Below are positions 36,499 through 45,741 of a DNA stretch of 64,000 nucleotides, piece after piece (the stretch's first letter is position 1; every line of letters starts with the position of its first letter). Position numbers and translations under genes: made by a program. Source of the DNA: Tepidimicrobium xylanilyticum (GTDB lineage Bacteria > Bacillota > Clostridia > Tissierellales > Tepidimicrobiaceae); the NCBI RefSeq assembly GCF_900106765.1, contig NZ_FNNG01000010.1:59592-123591 (forward strand), given 5' to 3'. The notes under the pieces are model-generated. The model had not been told where the DNA came from and made no database searches. It saw only the letters and a program-made list of their open reading frames with translations.

Positions 36499-37344
36499 GT
36501 GAAGATTCAGATAGCACTTAACAAGGATATAGATAAAGCAAGAGAAATAATAAATAATTTTTTTTCAGGTAAGAAGGTAAAATTAGAGGAAGTAGATTAC
36601 CAATCTAGGCATATATTCCATATTATTCCTCCTAATAATAGGATTGGGAAAGATTTTTATGATGATATAACTAAACTTATATTGGACCTAATATTAAATA
36701 TTTATTCAAAAGATATTATATATAAGCAGATTGGAACCAATTTCAAAAATTTAAATCCTAACGAAAAGAAACAGGTAGGCGAAATTTCAGAAAAGTTATT
36801 ATTAAATGAAAGTAATTTTATAATAGAAAAGGAATGTATAAATGACCAAATAAAAAAATATATAAAAGATATGTCTTTTATTTCAATAGATGGATTTATT
36901 TTATTTAGACTAAAGGGTTTCAATCTTTTTATAGATTTAGTTGTGGATAAAGGTGTAGAAGAATTTACTCTTGAAAAGGAATATAGAGAGTTTATTCAAA
37001 TACTGCAATATTTTGTCGACGTACAGGGAGAGAAAAAAGATTTGGTCAATATTTTGTTTGAAGATTCAAATTATAAATTATTAGATAAAGATTACAATGA
37101 AATAAATAATAATTTTTTTGAAGAGGTAATAAGCGAATTAGAGGATGTAGATATTAGTCAAGATGATATACTGATTAGCTCGTTAATAGTCCTATCTCCT
37201 AAAAACATAGTAATCCATTTAAATGATAAGAACAAAAATAAAGATGTATTAAGAATCATATCTGACGTTTTCCAAGAGAAAATATATTTTTGTTACGGAT
37301 GTGAAGGATGTAATAGAAGAGTAAAAATCAAAACGGATGGATAA
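36499..37344 (+). CDS. ytxC: sporulation protein YtxC-like
   Basis: A 281-residue protein resembling the YtxC family of sporulating Firmicutes: a variable, charged N-terminal half, a central YIKDMSFISIDGFILFRLKG that is the family's best-conserved segment, and FVDVQGEKKDLVNIL. It ends with a small cysteine cluster, CYGCEGCNRR. The molecular function is unknown. The start is GTG after AAGGGAGTG. The terminator after it overlaps the stop codon. Confidence 0.8.
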   Translation: MKIQIALNKDIDKAREIINNFFSGKKVKLEEVDYQSRHIFHIIPPNNRIGKDFYDDITKLILDLILNIYSKDIIYKQIGTNFKNLNPNEKKQVGEISEKLLLNESNFIIEKECINDQIKKYIKDMSFISIDGFILFRLKGFNLFIDLVVDKGVEEFTLEKEYREFIQILQYFVDVQGEKKDLVNILFEDSNYKLLDKDYNEINNNFFEEVISELEDVDISQDDILISSLIVLSPKNIVIHLNDKNKNKDVLRIISDVFQEKIYFCYGCEGCNRRVKIKTDG

Positions 37345-37378
37345 AATGAAGCTAAAAGCTTATAGAGCTTCATTTTAT
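37341..37378. terminator. terminator between ytxC and hisS
   Basis: ATAAAATGAAGCT pairs perfectly with AGCTTCATTTTAT around a 12-nt loop. The 5' arm includes the ytxC stop codon. Confidence 0.85.
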
Positions 37379-37390
37379 TATATAATCTAT

Positions 37391-37418
37391 TTGAAAAAAA
37401 TTTAATAGATGTTATTAT
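37391..37418 (+). promoter_or_regulatory. promoter of hisS
   Basis: TTGAAA and TATTAT are separated by 16 bp, about 35 bp before the start. No T-box is present. Confidence 0.6.
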
Positions 37419-37451
37419 AGTAATAACAATTTATCGTTTGGAGGTATACAT

Positions 37452-38771
37452 ATGAGTAAAAATAAAATTAAACCGTCTATATTAGCTGGGTTTATGGAAC
37501 TTATTCCATCGGATCAGATACTATTCAATAAAATGATGGATACGATTAGAAAAAATTACGAAAGATTTGGTTTTTTACCTATTGACACCCCAGTAATTGA
37601 AAAAGCTGAAGTATTATTGGCAAAAGGAGGAGGAGAAACAGAACAACAAATATATAGGTTTAAAAAAGGAGATACAGATTTGGCATTAAGGTTTGATTTG
37701 ACTGTACCATTAGCTAGATATGTGGCCCAACATTTTTCCGAATTAACATTTCCTTTTAGAAGGTATCATATAGGAAAAGTATATAGAGGAGAAAAGGCCC
37801 AAAGAGGTAGGTTTAGAGAGTTCTACCAATGCGATATTGATATAATTGGAAATGGAAGTTTAGATGTGATAAATGATGCAGAAATACCTAGTGTAATTTA
37901 TTCAACCTTTAAGGATTTAGGTTTTGATTCATTTGTAATAAAAATAAATAACAGAAAGGTATTGAATGGATTTTTTAAATGGTTGGAAATTGATAAACCA
38001 TTGGCAATATTAAGGGCAATAGATAAAATAGAAAAGATTGGTGCAGAAGGGGTAATTAAAGAATTAGAAAATATTGGTTTAGAAGTTAACACTATTGAAA
38101 AGATAATGGAATTCATTGGAATAGAGGGCACCAATGAAGAAAAGTTAAGTAGCTTAGAGAGATTAAATATTAATAATGAGATTTTCAATGAAGGAGTAGA
38201 AGAACTGAAACTAGTGAATCACTATGTGGGATTATTTGGAGTACCCCGGGAGAATTATTCTATAGATTTAACTATAGCAAGAGGCTTAGATTATTATACT
38301 GGTACAGTATATGAAACATTTTTGAAGGACTATCCAGAAATAGGGAGCATTTGCTCAGGAGGCAGATATGATAATCTAGCAGAATACTATACAGATCAGA
38401 AATTACCTGGAGTAGGTATTTCAATTGGGCTTACTAGACTGTTCTATCAATTATCTGAAGCAAAATTGATAAAAAGTGAAGATAGTTCCCTTACTAAAGC
38501 TATAATATTGCCTATGGAAAATTGCTTAGATAGAGCTGTAGAAATAGCCAATATACTAAGGAATAATAAAGTAAATACCCAAATATACTTGGAAAAAGCT
38601 AAAATGGGGAAGAAGTTTGGATTTGCGGATAAATTGAATATTCCATATGCCATCATAATTGGTGAAGAGGAGATAAAAGAAAACAAATACACTTTTAGGA
38701 ATATGAAAACGGGAGAACAAGCTATGCTTTCCATAGAAGAAATATTATTTAATTTAAATATTAAATTCTAA
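37452..38771 (+). CDS. hisS: histidyl-tRNA synthetase, eukaryote/archaea-like type
   Basis: Class II synthetase for tRNA-His, 439 residues. Motif 2 region: LRFDLTVPLARYVAQH and RRYHIGKVYRGEKAQRGRFR followed by EFYQCDIDIIG. The histidine motif is ARGLDYYTGTVYE, and a C-terminal anticodon-binding domain follows. These strings match eukaryotic and archaeal HisRS (RYDLTVPFARY, REFYQCDFD) better than the common bacterial form (LRPEGTA, RYRQFHQ). Starts with ATG after TTGGAGG. Unlike trpS, valS, thrS and argS in this window it has no T-box. Confidence 0.93.
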   Translation: MSKNKIKPSILAGFMELIPSDQILFNKMMDTIRKNYERFGFLPIDTPVIEKAEVLLAKGGGETEQQIYRFKKGDTDLALRFDLTVPLARYVAQHFSELTFPFRRYHIGKVYRGEKAQRGRFREFYQCDIDIIGNGSLDVINDAEIPSVIYSTFKDLGFDSFVIKINNRKVLNGFFKWLEIDKPLAILRAIDKIEKIGAEGVIKELENIGLEVNTIEKIMEFIGIEGTNEEKLSSLERLNINNEIFNEGVEELKLVNHYVGLFGVPRENYSIDLTIARGLDYYTGTVYETFLKDYPEIGSICSGGRYDNLAEYYTDQKLPGVGISIGLTRLFYQLSEAKLIKSEDSSLTKAIILPMENCLDRAVEIANILRNNKVNTQIYLEKAKMGKKFGFADKLNIPYAIIIGEEEIKENKYTFRNMKTGEQAMLSIEEILFNLNIKF

Positions 38772-38799
38772 ACATTAACTAAAAAGCATTGAATAATCC

Positions 38800-38828
38800 T
38801 TGAATAACTGGGTATATTGTGATAAAAT
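38800..38828 (+). promoter_or_regulatory. promoter of the thrS T-box transcript
   Basis: TTGAAT and TAAAAT are separated by 17 bp, about 25 bp before the Thr leader. Confidence 0.65.
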
Positions 38829-38849
38829 AATTAATTAAATTAATATAAA

Positions 38850-39074
38850 GACTATGATGGGAAGAGTAGGTTGTTTTGACCAGAAAGAGAGAGGAGTGCC
38901 TTTGGCTGAAAGCCTCCTCCTGGAAAGAGCAGCTGAAGACCACCCCTGAGTCGAATCCCAAGCCTTTGGCAGAAGGATTTCCGCTAATAGCGTTATCTTA
39001 ATTAAGAACCAATTAGGGTGGAACCACGGGAGTAAACCTCTCGTCCCTGCTTACTGCAGTGACGAGAGGTTTTT
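38850..39074 (+). promoter_or_regulatory. threonine T-box riboswitch
   Basis: AGAGTAGG starts stem I. The specifier region reads GAAG-ACC-ACC, with ACC (Thr) at 38939-38941. The T-box AGGGTGGAACCACGG is followed by a terminator pairing AAACCTCTCGTC with GACGAGAGGTTT and a U run. It matches downstream thrS. Confidence 0.95.
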
Positions 39075-39119
39075 CAGTTGTACCATAATATTATAACATA
39101 ATATGGAAAGGAGATAGAA

Positions 39120-41030
39120 ATGGAAAAGATTAAAATTATTCTACCTGATAATTCTGTTAGAGAATATTATAAAGGCGTAACCGTTTTAGAAATAGCAAAG
39201 GACATAAGTGAAGGGCTAGCAAGGGTTGCATTAGGAGCGGTAGTTAACGGAAAAACAAAGGGAATGCAAGAAACTATTGAAGAGGATTCTGATTTTCGTC
39301 TGGTAAAGTTTGAAGATAAAGAAGGAAAGGAAATATTTTGGCATACATCAGCTCATATAATGGCCTTGGCTGTGAAAAGGCTTTTTCCTGATGTGAAATT
39401 TGCTATAGGACCTGCTATAGAAGATGGTTTTTATTATGATTTTGATACAGAACACAGATTTACTCCAGAAGATTTAGAAAAGATAGAAGAGGAAATGAAG
39501 AGGATCGTCAAAGAGAACCACACCTTAGAGAGATTTGTGATGCCAAGAGATGAAGCTATTAAGTATTTTGAAGAAAGAGGAGAGATCTACAAGGTAGACT
39601 TAATAGAGAACTTCCCAGAAGACGAGGAAATATCCTTCTATAAACTAGGAGAGTTTGTAGATTTATGTGCTGGCCCACATCTATTAGATACAAAAAGGGT
39701 TAAGGCCATTAAGTTATTAAGCATTGCTGGAGCTTACTGGAGAGGCGATGAAAAGAACAAAATGCTCCAAAGAATTTACGGAACAACTTATGAAAAGAAA
39801 AAGGACTTAGAAGCTTATATTAATAGATTAGAAGAAGCGAAGAAGAGGGACCATAGAAAATTAGGTAAGGAATTAGACTTATTTAGCATCCATGAAGAGG
39901 GGCCGGGTTTTCCATTTTTCCATCCTAAAGGAATGGTTGTTAGGAATATATTAGAGGAATTCTGGAAAGAAGTACATGCAAAAAGGGGTTATGGTGAATT
40001 AAAAACCCCCATAATACTAAATGAAAGTTTATGGAGACAATCTGGCCACTGGGATCATTATAAAGAAAATATGTATTTTACTGAAATCGATAGTGGTCAG
40101 TATGCCATAAAGCCAATGAACTGTCCTGGGTCTATTTTAATATATAAATCGAAATTGTATAGCTATAGAGATCTACCTCTAAGATGGGGAGAACTAGGAT
40201 TAGTTCATCGTCATGAGCTTTCTGGAGCTCTTCACGGATTAATGAGGGTTAGGAGTTTCACTCAGGACGATGCTCATATATATGCTCTTCCTTCTCAGGT
40301 AAAGGAAGAAATAATGAATATAATAGATTTAGCAGACTATATATATAGCATATTTGGGTTTAAATATCATGTAGAACTATCTACAAGACCTGAAAATTCT
40401 ATGGGTACAGACGAACAATGGGAATTGGCTACAAATAGTTTAAAGGAAGCCTTAGAAGAAAAAGGAATAGACTATATTTTAAACGAAGGAGATGGAGCTT
40501 TCTACGGTCCTAAAATTGATTATCATTTAGAAGATGCCATAGGAAGAACTTGGCAATGTGGTACAATACAATTAGACTTCCAAATGCCAGAAAGATTTGA
40601 CTTAACCTATGTAGATAAGGATAATGAGAAGAAAAGACCTGTAATGATTCATAGAACAATTTTAGGAAGCATTGAAAGGTTCATGGGAATATTGATTGAA
40701 CACTATGCAGGAAAATTCCCTGTATGGATTGCACCGGTTCAAGCTATAATCCTTCCAATATCTGACAAATTCAATGATTATGGATATGAAATTAAAAAGA
40801 TGATGGGAGAAAAGGGGATAAGAGTAGAAATCGATGATAGAGCAGAAAAAATAGGCTATAAAATAAGAGAAGCTAGACTTCAAAGAATACCTTATATGCT
40901 TATTATAGGTGAAAAGGAGGTCGAAGGTAGGTTAGTATCAGTAAATAAAAGGGACATAGGAGATATAGGTCAATTTAAGGTAGAAGAGTTTTTAAGTATG
41001 ATACTGGATGAAGTTGAGAATAAAAAATAG
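39120..41030 (+). CDS. thrS: threonyl-tRNA synthetase
   Basis: Class II synthetase for tRNA-Thr with editing of mischarged serine. At 636 residues it has the full architecture: an N-terminal TGS domain (KIILPDNSVREYYKGVTVLE), an editing domain with HTSAHIMA and a distal zinc-type FVDLCAGPH, a catalytic core (MNCPGSILIYK, RHELSGALHGLMRVR) and an anticodon-binding domain. Starts with ATG after GAAAGGAG. Thr T-box control upstream. A bidirectional terminator is shared with the convergent ftsH. Confidence 0.98.
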   Translation: MEKIKIILPDNSVREYYKGVTVLEIAKDISEGLARVALGAVVNGKTKGMQETIEEDSDFRLVKFEDKEGKEIFWHTSAHIMALAVKRLFPDVKFAIGPAIEDGFYYDFDTEHRFTPEDLEKIEEEMKRIVKENHTLERFVMPRDEAIKYFEERGEIYKVDLIENFPEDEEISFYKLGEFVDLCAGPHLLDTKRVKAIKLLSIAGAYWRGDEKNKMLQRIYGTTYEKKKDLEAYINRLEEAKKRDHRKLGKELDLFSIHEEGPGFPFFHPKGMVVRNILEEFWKEVHAKRGYGELKTPIILNESLWRQSGHWDHYKENMYFTEIDSGQYAIKPMNCPGSILIYKSKLYSYRDLPLRWGELGLVHRHELSGALHGLMRVRSFTQDDAHIYALPSQVKEEIMNIIDLADYIYSIFGFKYHVELSTRPENSMGTDEQWELATNSLKEALEEKGIDYILNEGDGAFYGPKIDYHLEDAIGRTWQCGTIQLDFQMPERFDLTYVDKDNEKKRPVMIHRTILGSIERFMGILIEHYAGKFPVWIAPVQAIILPISDKFNDYGYEIKKMMGEKGIRVEIDDRAEKIGYKIREARLQRIPYMLIIGEKEVEGRLVSVNKRDIGDIGQFKVEEFLSMILDEVENKK

Positions 41031-41050
41031 TCATATTAAGAATTAAAAAC

Positions 41051-41097
41051 AAAAGCGTAGAAAATTACTTCTTGTAGAAGCAAATTTCTACGCTTTT
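41051..41097. terminator. bidirectional terminator between thrS and ftsH
   Basis: AAAAGCGTAGAAA pairs perfectly with TTTCTACGCTTTT with a 21-nt loop that can itself form TTCTTG/TAGAA pairs. T-rich tails on both strands serve the convergent genes. Confidence 0.85.
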
Positions 41098-41104
41098 TGT
41101 TATA

Positions 41105-42655
41105 TTATGTGGCACAATCTATAGGGTTTTCGTATATTTTAAATATTTGTTCCAACTCTTTGCTGTCGATGCTTTCCTTTTCTATGAGAGTGTCAGCTAT
41201 ATGATTAAGTAAAGTTCTGTTTTCTTCAAGAATTTTTAGTGCATCCTTATACCCTTTATCCAGTATTCTTTTTATTTCAGCCCTAAGCAATTCATAATCA
41301 TATTTAATATGTTGTTCATCAATGGCAATAGGGCCTAATGAGCTCATCCCATAACTGCAAACCATTTCCCTTGCAATTTTAGTAGCTTTATCTAAATCGT
41401 CTTTTGCTCCTGTAGTTATTTCTTTAAATATCAATTCTTCAGCAGCTCTACCTGCTAATAAAGTTATTATTTTATTCATTAGTTCCCTTTCCGTTAAAAG
41501 GTATCTATCCTCCTCAGGAAATTTTAGCACATATCCTAAAGCTTGGCCTCTGGGTACAATAGAAACCTTTTGAACCATTTCTGTTTTTAGTAGTTTTGCT
41601 ACTAAAGCATGACCTGCTTCATGGAAGGCTACCGTTTTCTTTTCTTTCAATAAAACCGTTGGATTTTTAATCTCCAATCCTGCTAATACTCTTTCAATTG
41701 CTGCATCAAATTCTTCTATAGTAATTTTACTTCTGTTTTTTCTAACGGCTATTATGGCAGCCTCGTTGGCAATATTAGCTAAATCAGCTCCTGAAAGGCC
41801 ATGAGTTTTTCGAGCAATATCCAATATATTAACGGATTTATCTAAAGGTTTATTTCTGGTATGGACTTCTAGTATTTGCTGTCTGGCTTTCATATTGGGG
41901 CTTCCAACGAAAATATGCCTATCAAACCTTCCTGGTCTTAATAGGGCTTCATCTAATAAGTCTAATCTATTAGTGGCTCCAATTACTATGACGGTTTCAT
42001 GAGTGTTAAAGCCATCCATTTCGACTAAAAGTTGGTTTAATGTTTGGTCCTTTTCATTATTGGATTCTAAATTCCTTTTACTACCAATGGCATCGATCTC
42101 ATCAATAAAAACTATGCTTGGCGCTTCTTTTTTTGCTCTTTCGAATAGGGACCTAACCCTCTTGGCGCCTACTCCTACATATTTTTCTACGAACTCTGAA
42201 CCACTAGCATAAAGAAAAACTGAATTGGTTTCTCCAGCTACAGCTTTTGCTAATAAGGTTTTTCCTGTGCCAGGAGGGCCATAAAATAGAATGCCCTTTG
42301 GTATTCTTGCTCCCATCTTTTTATATTTGCTGGAATTATTGAGAAAATCGATGGTTTCCTGTAGTTCTTCCTTTATTTCATCTAATCCAGCAACATCCTT
42401 AAATGAAACATCCGGTTTATCTTTTTCCTTATTAGCAATTTTTTCATTTGACAATACTGAAGGAACTAATTGGGGTTTTGAACCAGATTTTATATAATAA
42501 AATAATAGAATTATTGTAAAAACCCAAATGATCAGCCGATTTCTAGTTTTTATTTCACTCAATCCTGACGATGGGTAAAATCTATCCAGCAATAGGATTG
42601 TGGACGCAATAATGCTAATTACTAATATTAGGAATACTAGACTTTTTCTTTTCAA
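41105..42655 (-). CDS. FtsH-type AAA+ zinc metalloprotease, short N-terminal form
   Basis: Membrane-anchored ATP-dependent protease of 516 residues, against about 600-650 for standard FtsH. Two hydrophobic segments, LVFLILVISIIASTILLL and LIIWVFTIILLFYY, are separated by under 25 residues, so the usual extracytoplasmic domain is nearly absent. Walker A is GPPGTGKT, Walker B is IVFIDEIDA, and the zinc site is HEAGH at 345-349. The third ligand is in TGAKDDLDKAT. The start is TTG after AAGGTGGGG. It is monocistronic. It may degrade membrane or regulatory proteins alongside a full-length FtsH elsewhere. Confidence 0.9.
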   Translation of the reverse strand: MKRKSLVFLILVISIIASTILLLDRFYPSSGLSEIKTRNRLIIWVFTIILLFYYIKSGSKPQLVPSVLSNEKIANKEKDKPDVSFKDVAGLDEIKEELQETIDFLNNSSKYKKMGARIPKGILFYGPPGTGKTLLAKAVAGETNSVFLYASGSEFVEKYVGVGAKRVRSLFERAKKEAPSIVFIDEIDAIGSKRNLESNNEKDQTLNQLLVEMDGFNTHETVIVIGATNRLDLLDEALLRPGRFDRHIFVGSPNMKARQQILEVHTRNKPLDKSVNILDIARKTHGLSGADLANIANEAAIIAVRKNRSKITIEEFDAAIERVLAGLEIKNPTVLLKEKKTVAFHEAGHALVAKLLKTEMVQKVSIVPRGQALGYVLKFPEEDRYLLTERELMNKIITLLAGRAAEELIFKEITTGAKDDLDKATKIAREMVCSYGMSSLGPIAIDEQHIKYDYELLRAEIKRILDKGYKDALKILEENRTLLNHIADTLIEKESIDSKELEQIFKIYENPIDCAT

Positions 42656-42734
42656 TATATCCCCACCTTTTTACTTTTTCTAAATAGTAGTGTAACCATT
42701 TACATATTTTATATAAAAAGAATCATATTAAAAG

Positions 42735-42763
42735 TTGAAGGAAATAATTTGTAGAGTTATAAT
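42735..42763 (+). promoter_or_regulatory. promoter of the dipeptidase gene
   Basis: TTGAAG and TATAAT are separated by 17 bp, about 95 bp before the start codon. Confidence 0.65.
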
Positions 42764-42864
42764 ATTTATAACTAGAGGTTATTGAAAAATAGGGTTATGC
42801 AAAAGTTTTTTGACTCATGCAAATGGATTTGAATATTTAAGCTATTAAAAAATGAGGTGATATA

Positions 42865-44262
42865 ATGGAGTTTATGAAATTAGTAGATAATTATAAAGAG
42901 GATATTATTAGGTCTACTCAAGAAATTGTGAGGATTAAAAGTGTGGAAGAGGAAGGAAAACTAAATATGCCCTTTGGAGAAGGACCTTATAGGGCATTAG
43001 AATATGCTCTTAATCTTTGTGAAAAAATGGGTTTTAATACTAAAAACTTTGATGGCTATGCTGGACATGCTGATTTTGGGGAAGGCGAGGAAACGGTAGG
43101 AATATTGGTTCACTTAGATGTGGTACCTGAAGGTGATGGTTGGACTTATCCTCCCTATGGAGGAGAAATTCATGATGATAAAATCTATGGTAGAGGGACT
43201 GTAGATGACAAAGGGCCAGCTATTGCATGTATTTATGCCATGAAAGCTTTAAAGGAGTCGGGAGTTAAACTAAATAGGAAAATTAGGATAATATTTGGAA
43301 CTAATGAAGAAACTGGTTGGGGTTGTATGCATCATTATTTCAAACATGAAAAAGCGCCAACTATGGCTTTTACTCCAGATGCGGATTTTCCAGTTATACA
43401 TGGAGAAAAAGGAATAATTGTATTTGATTTGGTAAAGAAAATTAATACTAGTGGTTGTAGTGGTATAGCTATAGAGAATATTCAAGGTGGTAATGCAGCT
43501 AATATGGTGCCTGATTATTGTGAAGCTATATTAAGTTCAGAAAATCCATCTATGGTGGAAGAAAAATTGAATAATTTTGTTGAAAATACCAAGTATCCAT
43601 TAACTCTAGAGAGAAAGGGTGATAAGATCAAGATAACTGCAAAAGGTGTATCAGCCCATGGTAGCACTCCGGAGAAAGGAGAAAATGCTATTTCATATTT
43701 AATGGCCTTTTTAGGAAAGTTAATGGATGGAAGTTGTGATATTTGCAATTTCATTAAGATATATAACGATAGAATAGGTTTCAGACATCATGGAGAGGAT
43801 ATTGGTTGTGGATTTGAAGATGATGTGTCTGGTAAACTGAACTTTAACCCAGGAGTAATAAAATTAGATAAAGAAGGAATTAAACTTACTATAAATGTTA
43901 GATATCCAATAAAAAGTAGTGCCAAGGAAGTGTATGATGGCATTAGAAGAAATTTGGAGGGAACTGGCATTGATTTAGTTGAAGGCAAATCGGATATGAA
44001 ACCTTTATATGTGCCAAAGGACAACTTTTTAGTAGAAAAGTTAATGAAGGTGTATAGGGAACAAACGGGAGACGTGGAAAGCCAGCCAATTACCATAGGA
44101 GGAGGAACTTACGCTAGAGCAACGGAAAATGCAGTAGCTTTTGGGCCAGTTTTTCCTGGACAAAAAGAGGTGGCACATCAGAAAGATGAGTTTATATCCA
44201 TAGATCATTTAATGAAGATTACGAAAATATATGCTCATGCTTTGTATGAGTTAGCAAAATAA
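42865..44262 (+). CDS. pepV: PepV-type M20 dipeptidase
   Basis: Zinc-dependent cytoplasmic dipeptidase of 465 residues. The metal ligands are in VHLDVVPEGDGW (His, then the conserved Asp), GRGTVDDKGP (bridging Asp), TNEETGWGC (catalytic Glu pair) and FTPDADFP. The C-terminal His is in EVAHQKDEF. The lid domain has SAHGSTPEKGENAI. Start ATG after GAGGTGAT. It releases amino acids from dipeptides, consistent with an amino-acid-fermenting lifestyle. The L20-type leader promoter begins 9 bp after its stop. Confidence 0.94.
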   Translation: MEFMKLVDNYKEDIIRSTQEIVRIKSVEEEGKLNMPFGEGPYRALEYALNLCEKMGFNTKNFDGYAGHADFGEGEETVGILVHLDVVPEGDGWTYPPYGGEIHDDKIYGRGTVDDKGPAIACIYAMKALKESGVKLNRKIRIIFGTNEETGWGCMHHYFKHEKAPTMAFTPDADFPVIHGEKGIIVFDLVKKINTSGCSGIAIENIQGGNAANMVPDYCEAILSSENPSMVEEKLNNFVENTKYPLTLERKGDKIKITAKGVSAHGSTPEKGENAISYLMAFLGKLMDGSCDICNFIKIYNDRIGFRHHGEDIGCGFEDDVSGKLNFNPGVIKLDKEGIKLTINVRYPIKSSAKEVYDGIRRNLEGTGIDLVEGKSDMKPLYVPKDNFLVEKLMKVYREQTGDVESQPITIGGGTYARATENAVAFGPVFPGQKEVAHQKDEFISIDHLMKITKIYAHALYELAK

Positions 44263-44270
44263 AAAAATAT

Positions 44271-44299
44271 TTGACAACGGGTAAAATCTAACATATAAT
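44271..44299 (+). promoter_or_regulatory. promoter of the infC-rpmI-rplT operon
   Basis: TTGACA and TATAAT are separated by 17 bp: a consensus promoter about 195 bp upstream of infC. Confidence 0.88.
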
Positions 44300-44309
44300 G
44301 TTTATGGTA

Positions 44310-44470
44310 AATGAATATTAGAAGAAAAGTAGAAGTATCCGCTTCTCACCTTATGGCGAAAGCTTATAAGGTTATAGTCCATATTTTAGAAACAACTATA
44401 TCCTCAATATATAGTTAGTTGTGCATATTTTTTGGAGTTATAGCGGGTATTTTCTACCCGCTTTTATTTT
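44310..44470 (+). promoter_or_regulatory. L20-type autoregulatory leader with attenuator
   Basis: A leader of roughly 160 nt precedes infC. It contains AGAAG/CTTCT, CACCTTAT/ATAAGGTT and CAACTATAT/ATATAGTTAGTTG hairpins, then a terminator, AGCGGGTA/TACCCGCT with a long T run at 44442-44470. The position and layout match the ribosomal-protein L20 leaders of Firmicutes, in which L20 binding favours termination. The L20-binding fold itself is inferred. Confidence 0.75.
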
Positions 44471-44495
44471 TAAGAAAATTGGGAGGTGCAGTAAT

Positions 44496-45005
44496 ATTAA
44501 AGAACTTCAAATTAATGAAGAAATTAGAGAAAAGGAAGTAAGGCTCATCGATGTGGATGGCAATCAGTTGGGTATAATGCCCACCAAAAAAGCTTTGGAA
44601 GTAGCCTATGAAAGGAAACTAGATTTGGTGTTGGTAGCTCCAAATGCAAAGCCGCCTGTTTGTAGAATTATGGATTATGGAAAGTATAAATATGAATTAT
44701 CTAAAAAAGAAAAAGAAGCTAGAAAAAATCAGAAGACTATTAATGTTAAAGAGGTTAGAATGACCCCTAACATTGACGAGCATGATTTGAAGGTGAAGGC
44801 AAAAAGGGCCATAGACTTTTTAAAAAATGGTGATAAAGTTAAAGTTAGTGTCAGGTTTAGAGGAAGGGAATTAGGCCATACCGATGCTGGAAAAGAGGTA
44901 TTGGAAAGGTTTAGTGAATTAATCTCTGAATATGGAGTCATAGATAAACATCCTAAAATGGAAGGTCGAAATATGATTATGTATTTAGTACCAAAAACAG
45001 AGTAA
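44496..45005 (+). CDS. infC: translation initiation factor IF-3
   Basis: IF-3 binds the 30S subunit and checks start codon pairing. With an ATT start 7 nt after GGGAGGTG the protein has 169 residues and begins KELQINEEIREKEVRLID, the conserved N-terminus. Reading upstream to an ATG at 44421 would translate the leader terminator, so the rare ATT is preferred. Non-standard infC starts are known for IF-3 autoregulation. C-terminal domain: KEVRMTPNIDEHDLKVKAKR and VSVRFRGRELGH. Confidence 0.95.
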   Translation: MKELQINEEIREKEVRLIDVDGNQLGIMPTKKALEVAYERKLDLVLVAPNAKPPVCRIMDYGKYKYELSKKEKEARKNQKTINVKEVRMTPNIDEHDLKVKAKRAIDFLKNGDKVKVSVRFRGRELGHTDAGKEVLERFSELISEYGVIDKHPKMEGRNMIMYLVPKTE

Positions 45006-45023
45006 GTAAGGGAGGTAATATAA

Positions 45024-45224
45024 ATGGCTAAAAAGATAAAGATGAAAACTCATAGAGGAGCAGCTAAGAGGCTTAAAAGAACTGGTTCAGGTAAGATCAA
45101 GAGATATAAAGCATATAAGAGTCATAAGACTGGAAAGAAATCTCCTAAGAGGGTTAGAAATTTAAGAAAGTCTACATTAGTAAGCAAGGGAGATCAAAAG
45201 AGGATCGACTCTTTAATTCCATAA
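45024..45224 (+). CDS. rpmI: 50S ribosomal protein L35
   Basis: A 66-residue, very basic ribosomal protein with the L35 pattern [20 protein letters not shown] and [12 protein letters not shown]. Starts with ATG after GGGAGG, 18 bp after infC and 37 bp before rplT. Confidence 0.98.
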   Translation: MAKKIKMKTHRGAAKRLKRTGSGKIKRYKAYKSHKTGKKSPKRVRNLRKSTLVSKGDQKRIDSLIP

Positions 45225-45261
45225 TAAAAACAGAAATAGATATATAAGGGAGGTAGTTTAA

Positions 45262-45612
45262 ATGGCAAGAGTAAAAAGTGGTGTAACTGCTAGAAAAAGA
45301 CATAAAAAAGTTTTGAAACAAGCTAAAGGATATTATGGTGCTAAAAGCAAATTATATAGACCTGCTAATCAAGCAGTTATGAAGTCATTGCAATATGCAT
45401 ATTCAGGACGTAAACAAAGAAAAAGAGATTTCAGAAAGCTTTGGATTTCAAGAATAAATGCAGCAGCTAGAATGAATGGAATGAACTATAGTACATTTAT
45501 TAACGGACTTAAAAAAGCTAACATTGAAATCAATAGAAAAGTATTATCCGAAATGGCAATCCATGATCCAGAAGGCTTTTCAAAATTAGTTGAAATTGCA
45601 AAAAATGCGTAA
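45262..45612 (+). CDS. rplT: 50S ribosomal protein L20
   Basis: A 116-residue, basic helical protein: [38 protein letters not shown] and [20 protein letters not shown]20 assembles 23S rRNA and in Firmicutes represses this operon through the leader. ATG after GGGAGG. A terminator follows. Confidence 0.98.
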   Translation: MARVKSGVTARKRHKKVLKQAKGYYGAKSKLYRPANQAVMKSLQYAYSGRKQRKRDFRKLWISRINAAARMNGMNYSTFINGLKKANIEINRKVLSEMAIHDPEGFSKLVEIAKNA

Positions 45613-45613
45613 T

Positions 45614-45638
45614 AAAAGTTCCGATTTCGGAACTTTTT
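45614..45638 (+). terminator. terminator of infC-rpmI-rplT
   Basis: AAAAGTTCCGA pairs perfectly with TCGGAACTTTT around a 2-nt loop, and T's continue. It starts at the rplT stop codon. Confidence 0.92.
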
Positions 45639-45741
45639 TGCTTAATTTATGGAGTTTGTGAAACCTTTATGTCAAAATAATGTTAAGGCTGATTTTAAGG
45701 GTTACAGCTTATAAATATACAGAAGTGCTGGTGATAAATTT

